Origin: Candidatus Saccharimonadota bacterium | GTDB taxonomy: Bacteria; Patescibacteriota; Saccharimonadia; Saccharimonadales; Saccharimonadaceae | DNA length: 5,975 bases | Direction of reading: 5' to 3' | Assembly: GCA_017511405.1 (NCBI GenBank) | Contig: JAFWKB010000040.1 | Coordinates: forward strand, 1 to 5,975 | Shown here: positions 1 to 5,800 of the stretch, piece after piece | How the letters are laid out: every line of letters starts with the position of its first letter | Position numbering within the stretch: position 1 is the first letter of the stretch | Program-made: the position numbers and the translations under genes | The notes under the pieces: generated by a model | The model's database searches: none | What the model saw: only the letters and a program-made list of their open reading frames with translations | What the model was told of the DNA's origin: nothing

Positions 1-1629
1 GCCCGCCTCGGTTTTAGCTCTTCGACCACAATGCGCGCCGCCCAAGGCCTTTACCAAGCCGGCCACATTACCTATCACCGTACCGACTCTCTCAATCTCT
101 CTTCTCAAGCCCTCGCCTCAATTGCAAACTTTATAAAGAATACTTTCGGCGAGCAATATCTCCGCACCCGCCATTTTAAAACCAAATCCGCCGGCGCTCA
201 AGAAGCCCACGAAGCCATCCGTCCGACCCATATCGAAGTCGAAACCGCCGGAAGCAACGATTTTGAAAGAAAACTTTATCATTTAATCCGCACCCGTACC
301 CTCGCGACCCAGATGGCCAACGCCCGCGTCGCCAAAACCGTCATCTTCCTTACTCCCGATTCTGCCCCAAAAAGCGTTTTTATCGCTCGTGGAGAAATCG
401 TCATCTTCGACGGTTTCCTTAAGGTCTATGGAAAATCCAAAGACCTTGAACTCCCAAACTTAGAAATTGGCGACAAAGTCCGCGCAACCGAAATTGTCGC
501 TCGTCAAACTTTCTCCAAACCACCCGCTCGCTACACCGAAGGTTCTCTTGTTAAAAAACTTGAAGAACTCGGAATCGGTCGCCCGTCGACTTACGCTTCC
601 ATCATGACCGCCATCCAATCTCGCGGCTATGTCAAAAAAGGCGAAAGCGAAGGCCAAAAACGCGACGTTATCGAAATTACCCTCTCTGGGAGTTCCATCT
701 CTAAAAAACTCGTCTCAGAAAAAACCGGCGCAACAAAAGGGAAATTAATCCCCACTCCTGTTGGCGAACTCGTTTCTGATTTTCTAACCGATAATTTCGA
801 CCAAATCGTCGACTATGGTTTTACTGCCGATGTTGAACAAAAACTCGACTTAATCGCCGAGAAAAAACTCGAACGCGTGAAAATGCTTCGTGATTTTTAT
901 ACTCCTTTTTCCGAACTTATCGATCATTCTTCTTTCCTCGAACGTTATAATTCTGCGACCGAACTCGGGACCGACCCAAAAACCGGCAAAAAAATCTACG
1001 CCAAAATCGGTAAAAACGGCGGGTTCATCCAACTCGGCGAAAATGAAAAAGAATCTGGCGAAAAACCTCGCTTTGCTCCGCTTCCAAAAGGGAAGACCGT
1101 CAAAGAAGTGACCCTAGAAGAAGCTTTGAAGCAACTTTCTCTCCCCTCTCTCCCGCGTTCTCTCGGCAAAGCCGAAGACGGCACCGAACTCATCGCCGCC
1201 GCCGGCCCCTTCGGCCCTTATTTAAAAGCCGGAAAATATAATATTTCTCTCGGCAAAGAAGATCCTTACAAAGTTTCCTTCTCGACCGCCGAAAACCTTT
1301 ATAAAGAAAAATTAAAGAGCGTAATTAAAGATTTTGGAAACGGCATCATGATTATTAACGGCGCTTATGGTCCTTATATCAAAGGACTCGGCCGCCGTAA
1401 CAATCTTAAAGTTCCAAAAGACATTGATGCGAAAAAAATCACCAAGAAAAAAGCCGAAGAAATGTTGATGGAAAAATTCGGGACAAGAGCCCTCCCTGGT
1501 TCAGACGCCCTTAAAAAACGCACTGCAAAAAAGTCTACTAAAACGCCCGCCAAAAAATCTCCAACCAAGAAATCTTCTACCAAGAAAACCACAACCAAAA
1601 AAGCAAGCAAGAAAACTACAAAAAAGTAA
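1..1629 (+). CDS. topA: DNA topoisomerase I (type IA), C-terminal part; 5' end outside window
   Basis: Type IA topoisomerase that relaxes negatively supercoiled DNA in the cytoplasm by cutting and rejoining one strand. The reading frame is open from base 1; the ATG at 31 is internal, because the residues before it (LGFSSSTTMRAAQ) match the conserved LGFSA..TMR..Q stretch of the family. 542 residues are visible. The active-site motif ITYHRTDS puts the catalytic Tyr at bases 73-75 and the conserved Arg at 79-81; the residue between them is His (Met in E. coli). Next come EAHEAIRPT (about 205-231) and PPARYTEGSLVKKLEELGIGRPSTYA, about bases 520-597. A linker of about 40 residues before PTPVGELV is longer than in E. 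coli and resembles, from memory, Bacteroidetes-type TopA. The C-terminus has three topoisomerase C-terminal repeats (roughly 955-1065, 1160-1315, 1320-1485), no Cys4 zinc ribbon, and a Lys/Ser/Thr tail. The missing part is the Toprim domain and the start of the core. Identification is very secure. Confidence 0.97.
   Translation, partial: ARLGFSSSTTMRAAQGLYQAGHITYHRTDSLNLSSQALASIANFIKNTFGEQYLRTRHFKTKSAGAQEAHEAIRPTHIEVETAGSNDFERKLYHLIRTRTLATQMANARVAKTVIFLTPDSAPKSVFIARGEIVIFDGFLKVYGKSKDLELPNLEIGDKVRATEIVARQTFSKPPARYTEGSLVKKLEELGIGRPSTYASIMTAIQSRGYVKKGESEGQKRDVIEITLSGSSISKKLVSEKTGATKGKLIPTPVGELVSDFLTDNFDQIVDYGFTADVEQKLDLIAEKKLERVKMLRDFYTPFSELIDHSSFLERYNSATELGTDPKTGKKIYAKIGKNGGFIQLGENEKESGEKPRFAPLPKGKTVKEVTLEEALKQLSLPSLPRSLGKAEDGTELIAAAGPFGPYLKAGKYNISLGKEDPYKVSFSTAENLYKEKLKSVIKDFGNGIMIINGAYGPYIKGLGRRNNLKVPKDIDAKKITKKKAEEMLMEKFGTRALPGSDALKKRTAKKSTKTPAKKSPTKKSSTKKTTTKKASKKTTKK
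1513..1626 (+). repeat. Lysine-rich KK-[S/T] repeat tail of TopA
   Basis: The last 38 codons of topA encode an irregular repeat of two Lys followed by Ser/Thr/Ala, with short prolines, much like histone-H1-type tails. At DNA level ACCAAGAAA occurs at 1564-1572 and 1579-1587. Basic tails of this kind are known in TopA of several lineages and are thought to hold DNA during strand passage in place of zinc ribbons; that role is inferred here. Repeats like this can expand or shrink by slippage. Confidence 0.8.
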
Positions 1630-1646
1630 ACATAATCACAACTTTC

Positions 1647-1676
1647 TTGCACAAATTGTAAAATTTGTGATACAAT
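1647..1676 (+). promoter_or_regulatory. Putative upstream promoter P1 (sigma-70 type, extended -10)
   Basis: A -35 box TTGCAC (1647-1652), an 18-base spacer, and a -10 box TACAAT (1671-1676) preceded by TGa (1668-1670), an extended -10. Predicted start is near 1683, giving a leader of about 130 bases before the ATG at 1813. It begins only 17 bases after the topA stop. An 8-bp inverted repeat lies mostly within its spacer, so repression or other control is plausible. Inferred from consensus only. Confidence 0.5.
1650..1669. repeat. Perfect 8-bp inverted repeat in the P1 promoter
   Basis: CACAAATT (1650-1657), a 4-base GTAA, then AATTTGTG (1662-1669), a perfect palindrome apart from the centre. 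A further CACAA half-site lies at 1637-1641, so ATCACAA (1635-1641) could instead pair with TTGTGAT (1665-1671). It is AT-rich and not followed by a T-run, so it makes a poor terminator. Its position between -35 and -10 fits an operator for a dimeric regulator. Confidence 0.55.
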
Positions 1677-1740
1677 AAATCCCAGGGAAAAATATTATAA
1701 ATCGCACTTTCGAGCCTGCAAAATCATCCGACTTTTCCAG

Positions 1741-1769
1741 TTGACATTATTACAATTTTATGATATTAT
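1741..1769 (+). promoter_or_regulatory. Strong promoter P2 for the sigma-like gene
   Basis: A perfect -35 TTGACA (1741-1746), an optimal 17-base spacer, and a -10 TATTAT (1764-1769) preceded by TGa (1761-1763), an extended -10. Predicted start is near 1776, giving a 5' leader of about 37 bases with a Shine-Dalgarno. This is the best promoter match in the window. It overlaps the 11-bp direct repeat, so a protein bound there would touch both boxes. Confidence 0.8.
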
Positions 1770-1775
1770 TACAAT
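1746..1775. repeat. 11-bp direct repeat overlapping promoter P2
   Basis: ATTATTACAAT occurs at 1746-1756 and again, without mismatch, at 1765-1775. The copies start 19 bp apart, just under two helical turns. The first begins at the last base of the -35 box and the second covers most of the -10 box and the start region. This layout suits two protein subunits on one face of the DNA. Chance is possible because the region is AT-rich. Confidence 0.6.
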
Positions 1776-1800
1776 AAATTTAATAACCGCGGAGTGGTAT

Positions 1801-1805
1801 AAGGA
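1801..1805 (+). promoter_or_regulatory. Shine-Dalgarno for the sigma-like gene
   Basis: AAGGA followed by 7 bases and then the ATG at 1813. The spacing fixes this ATG as the start; the ATG at 1823 is out of frame. It also shows that this genome uses Shine-Dalgarno initiation at some genes, in contrast to the ATPase gene downstream. Confidence 0.8.
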
Positions 1806-1812
1806 AAACTAA

Positions 1813-2853
1813 ATGGAACAAAATGGGGAACAAATTGCTCACGCTATCGCCGGCAGTTTGAAAATAATCGAACAAGACCGTGAACGACAAATCATCGAAA
1901 AACGCTTCGGCCTTAACGGTTCGAAAGAAACTCTCGAGCAAATCGGCGAAACTTTATCCGTTACTCGCGAGCGCGTTCGCCAACTCGAAAAAGTCATCTT
2001 GATTCGTCTCCGTGTTGCCGCCAAAGAAGGCAAAATCTCCGAGCTTGCTCCTGCCGAGAAAATCATCATTCGCAATCTCGCCGAAATCGGTCGCGTCGCC
2101 AAAATCTCCACTCTTGCTGACAAAATCTATGGTCGTTCCTCCACAAATTCCGAAAGAGCCGGCCTTGCATTCCTTGGTGACATCTCTCCTGCTCTTACTA
2201 TCGTCTCCGAAAACGACCGCTATCACGGAGCTATCGCGATTGCCGATGTTGGCGACGAAAAACAAATCCGCGCCAAGGTCGACGAAATCGTTGCCTTAAT
2301 AAAAGCCAACAAGAAACCTTTGTCCCTTTCTGAGCTCGACGAAAAACTTTCCTATGAACACCCTTCCCAAATCTCCGCTGTCGCTTCTGTTTCTAAACTC
2401 CTTGCGACTTTGAACGACCTTTGGGGACTCGCCAAATGGCCAACCGTCAACCCTAAAAATATCCGCGACAAAATCTACGTCATCCTCGAGGCTAAAAAAG
2501 AACCGATGCATTTCAACGACATCGCTCTTGCAATTGCCGACTCAAATTTCAAACGCAAAGACGTCACCACTCAAGCAATCCACAACGAGCTTATCAAAGA
2601 TCCTCGCTTCGTCCTCATCGGCCGCGGAATCTACGCTCTTGATTCTTGGGGCTATAAAAAGGGAACTGTCTCTGACATCATCACGAGCATTCTTAAATCT
2701 TCCGACCACCCTCTTTCTCGCGAAGAAATAGTCGCCGAAGTCTTAAAATCTCGCAAAGTCAAAGAAACCACTATCCTCCTCAATCTCCAAAACAAAAAGC
2801 TTTTCAAACGTATTGAGAAAAATTCCTACACCCTAAACCTCGACAATAACTAA
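1813..2853 (+). CDS. Sigma-70 region-4-like HTH protein with winged-helix/HARE-HTH-like domains
   Basis: A 346-residue soluble protein, probably a transcription regulator. Residues about 20-68 closely resemble RpoD region 4: RERQIIEKRFGL, then a helix-turn-helix whose recognition part is TRERVRQLEKVI (RpoD has TRERIRQIEAKAL). Sigma regions 1-3, needed for promoter melting, are absent, so it cannot be a full sigma factor. Residues about 80-145 and 150-212 each look like a winged-helix unit. Residues about 214-280 (PMHFNDIALAI to GIYALDSWGY) fit a HARE-HTH domain, the fold of the RNA polymerase delta subunit, and 284-343 look like another winged helix. Charge is mixed, with no acidic delta-type tail, signal peptide or membrane segment. 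Inference: it binds -35-type DNA or RNA polymerase and modulates initiation. Promoter P2 and a good Shine-Dalgarno precede it, and repeats over its promoter allow autoregulation. Similar architectures are, to my memory, common in CPR bacteria. Gene certain; exact role unknown. Confidence 0.9.
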   Translation: MEQNGEQIAHAIAGSLKIIEQDRERQIIEKRFGLNGSKETLEQIGETLSVTRERVRQLEKVILIRLRVAAKEGKISELAPAEKIIIRNLAEIGRVAKISTLADKIYGRSSTNSERAGLAFLGDISPALTIVSENDRYHGAIAIADVGDEKQIRAKVDEIVALIKANKKPLSLSELDEKLSYEHPSQISAVASVSKLLATLNDLWGLAKWPTVNPKNIRDKIYVILEAKKEPMHFNDIALAIADSNFKRKDVTTQAIHNELIKDPRFVLIGRGIYALDSWGYKKGTVSDIITSILKSSDHPLSREEIVAEVLKSRKVKETTILLNLQNKKLFKRIEKNSYTLNLDNN

Positions 2854-2863
2854 GCATAATCTT

Positions 2864-2892
2864 TCGACATTTCCATAAAAATATGCTAAAAT
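2864..2892 (+). promoter_or_regulatory. Extended -10 promoter of the ATPase gene, predicted leaderless
   Basis: A -35 TCGACA (2864-2869, one mismatch to TTGACA), a 17-base spacer, and a -10 TAAAAT (2887-2892) preceded by TGc (2884-2886). The expected start is 2899, next to the ATG at 2900, and no Shine-Dalgarno is present between promoter and ATG. The mRNA is therefore predicted to be leaderless. A 6-bp inverted repeat, AGCATA (2853-2858) and TATGCT (2882-2887), brackets the promoter and overlaps the first -10 base. Confidence 0.65.
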
Positions 2893-2899
2893 TGTCTTA

Positions 2900-5800
2900 A
2901 TGTTTGCGCAAATTATTCACTTTATTTTAACCCCAATTGTCTGGATTCCGCTTGTCGGCCTTTTCGCTTTTCTTACTTATCGAAATTACAAACAGGCTAA
3001 CCGTCTAAAAGTTCTAAACGTCGACTCCGTCCTCTTGATGCTCGAAATCCCTCGTACGAACGACAAAAAAGAGCTTGCCGCGGAACAACTTTTCGCTTCT
3101 CTCCACGGAATCTTGCGCGACAAAAACGAACTTAGAAATTCCGGCGGTGTCCAAGAACATCTTTCCTTCGAAATTGTCTCTTCCGGTGGACAAATCCGCT
3201 TCTATGTCTGGGTCCCAAAAATTCTCCAATCTTTCGTCGAAGGCCAAATCTATTCTCAATATCCGACCGTCCAAATCTACAAATGCGACGACGACTATGT
3301 CGATAACCGCCGCAAACATTCCGTGATTTACTCCTCCGAGCTTACTTTAACCGAAGATGACGCCCTCCCGATTAAAACTTTCGACACCTTCGAGGTTGAC
3401 CCTCTTGCCGGAATCACCGGTACTCTCGCCAAACTCGACACCGACCTCGGCGAAGAGCTCTGGATTCAAATCTTAACCCGCCCAATCGCCGATGATTGGC
3501 ACAAAAGCACAACCGACCGATGGATCGACAAAGTCAAAACTGGCCACTCAAGCTTTGGTCTTTTTGGTTTTGACATGCAATACATCCTAGAAATCCTCAG
3601 CGCTCTCTGGACTCCTCCAACGGGCGGCACTAAGTCCGAAACAAGTGGCCCAGAAATCAGCGAACGTGATAAAACTCGGATTGCTAAAGCTGAAGAAAAA
3701 GCCACTAAACTCGGCTACCAGGTCAAAATTCGCCTTGCTTACCTCGGCAGCGATGAAATCAACGCAAAACTCAACATGCAAGCCCTCGTCGGAACTTTTA
3801 AACAGTTCAACTCAACCAACTTAAACGGCTTTAAGATGCTCGGTGCTTCGTTCGAACCTGAAGCCCTCGATGCTTACAAACTCCGCCAGTTCACCGACGA
3901 TGGCTTCATCCTCAACATTAGCGAGCTCGCCTCCGTCTATCACCTCCCTCACACAAGCGTAGAAACCCCGAACATCGTCTGGGCCAATTCTAAAACCGCC
4001 GAACCGCCCGCTAAACTTCCGATGATAACCGGAAACCCTGCCAACGACGAAAACATTTCTGCTTTCGGTCTCACTAATTTCCGCGGAATCAACCACCAAT
4101 TCGGCCTGCTCCGCCGCGACCGCTCCCGCCACGTCTACATCATCGGTCAAACTGGCGCCGGAAAATCCGGCCTCCTCGAGCTCTTCGCCCTTTCCGACAT
4201 CTTTTATAATCAAGGTTATTGTATCATCGACCCCCACGGCGATTTCGCAATCGACAATCTCCGCTTCGTTCCTAAAAGTCGTATCAAAGACGTTGTCTAT
4301 TTCAACCCTGCCGACACCGCCCACCCCGTCGCCTTTAACCCGCTTGAACTTTCCGACCCTGCGAGAAAACCTAACGTTTCCTCCGAGGTTATCGGCGTCT
4401 TAAAACGCATGTTCGGCGACTCTTGGGGTCCTCGCCTCGAGCACATCCTCCGCTATACTCTTCTTGCCCTCCTCGACCGCCCGGAAACCACCCTCCTCGA
4501 CATCTCTCGGATGTTAACCGACAAAGATTTCCGCAAAGAAACCTTAACCTATTGTAAAGATGTTACCGTTCTCCAATTCTGGAAACAAGAGTTCGGCACT
4601 TGGAACGATAAACAAGTTACCGAAAGTATCGCCCCTGTCTTGAACAAGGTCGGCGCTTTCACCGCAAACCCAATAATCCGCAACATCATCGGCCAACCAA
4701 AATCCTCTTTCGACGTCAGAAAAATCATGGACGAAGGCAAAATCCTCGTTGTCAACCTTTCTAAAGGTTTAATCGGCGAAGACAACGCCGGAATTCTCGG
4801 CTCTTTCCTCGTCACCAAGGTCCAACTCGCCGCCATGTCCCGCTCCGACATTCCCGACATAAAAGATCGCCGTCCTTTCTATCTTTACGTTGACGAGTTT
4901 CAAAACTTCGCAACCGATTCTTTCTCTGTCATCCTCTCCGAGGCAAGAAAATACGGTCTAAACTTAACCGTTGCAAACCAATACACCGCCCAAATGACCG
5001 ACTCCGTCCGCGACGCCGTCTTCGGTAACGTCGGAACAACAATCTCTTTCCGCATTTCCGCCGATGACGCCCCTGTTCTCGTTAAACAATTCGAGCCGAC
5101 CTTCGATGAAAACGACCTAATCCAAATGAACAACAGAAATTTCATCATCTCCATGATTATCAACGGCGAAAAAGTTCCTGCCTTCTCCGCGACAACTCTT
5201 TCGATTCCAACTCCTCCGACCGACAATCTCGAAGAAATAATCGAGTCGAGTCGCGAACTCTATTCCCGCCCTCGCGCCGAAGTTGAAGCCGAAATCAAAG
5301 AGACAATCGAAGCAAGCGAAAAATACAAAAAAGAGCTCTCCGACTCCGGTCGTCTCGCCGGCGAACAGGGAAATACTGAACCTAAATTCGTCTTCAAATC
5401 CGCCGACATCTCCTCCTCAAAATCCTTCAAGCCCGAAGCCGCCCGCATCAAAGCTTCCCAAAAAACCGAACAAAGACCGAACAGACCAGTTTTTCACTTC
5501 AAACGTGAATTAACCCCTCAAGAAGAGTTCAAAAAACTCAAAATCTCCCCAAATACCGCCGAAGAAAAAGAAGGCCGCCTCGGTCTAAAAGATCTCGGAA
5601 AACTCCTCGAAACCGCCGATCTCCCGCCGACGCCTCCAGAAACTTCAACAGGGAATCAAACCCCGTCTAAACCCGTCCAAGCGAAGCCCCCTGTCCAATC
5701 TAATTCGACAGGGAATCAAACAAACCAAAAATCCGACCATAATTCTAATCAAAAATCCAAACAAAACCGAAAAAATCGCCGCAACAAACACAATAAATCT

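Larger units (their letters stand above)
1630..1812. other. Intergenic regulatory region between topA and the sigma-like gene
   Basis: A 183-base AT-rich gap without a credible small ORF or RNA gene. It holds two promoter-like sequences (1647-1676 and 1741-1769), an inverted repeat (1650-1669), an 11-bp direct repeat (1746-1756, 1765-1775) and the ribosome binding site (1801-1805). TACAAT occurs at 1671-1676, 1751-1756 and 1770-1775, and inverted at 1655-1660; TACAATAAAT occurs at 1671-1680 and 1770-1779. No GC-rich stem followed by a T-run is seen, so topA transcripts may read through. GGAAAA (1686-1691) and TTTTCC (1733-1738) could pair across a long loop in an mRNA starting at P1, but that is weak. 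Confidence 0.75.

Noticed and set aside
31..33. ATG at 31 as the start of topA
   Set aside because: The frame is open to base 1 and the residues before it match the conserved TopA core, so the gene begins outside the window.
1374..1652. A 92-codon minus-strand frame opposite the topA end, with a hydrophobic Phe/Val/Leu-rich stretch
   Set aside because: The hydrophobic stretch is simply the antisense of the AAA/AAG lysine repeat; the plus-strand TopA tail explains it fully.
1650..1669. The inverted repeat as a topA transcription terminator
   Set aside because: The stem is short and AT-rich and is followed by GATACAATAAAT, not a run of T; the position inside a promoter fits an operator better.
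1705..1720. TTCGAGC (1709-1715) matches a tRNA T-loop and hinted at a tRNA remnant
   Set aside because: The flanking bases do not form a T-stem, and no acceptor, anticodon arm or CCA end is seen on either side.
1839..2265. Overlapping minus-strand frames of about 94 and 103 codons opposite the sigma-like gene
   Set aside because: They are shadows of a well-supported coding region, have Arg/Ser- or Phe-biased composition and no start signals.
3821..4324. A 167-codon open frame on the minus strand inside the ATPase gene
   Set aside because: It mirrors the well-conserved ATPase coding frame, includes the antisense of Walker A, has no recognisable domain or promoter, and arises because the gene rarely uses TTA, CTA or TCA codons.
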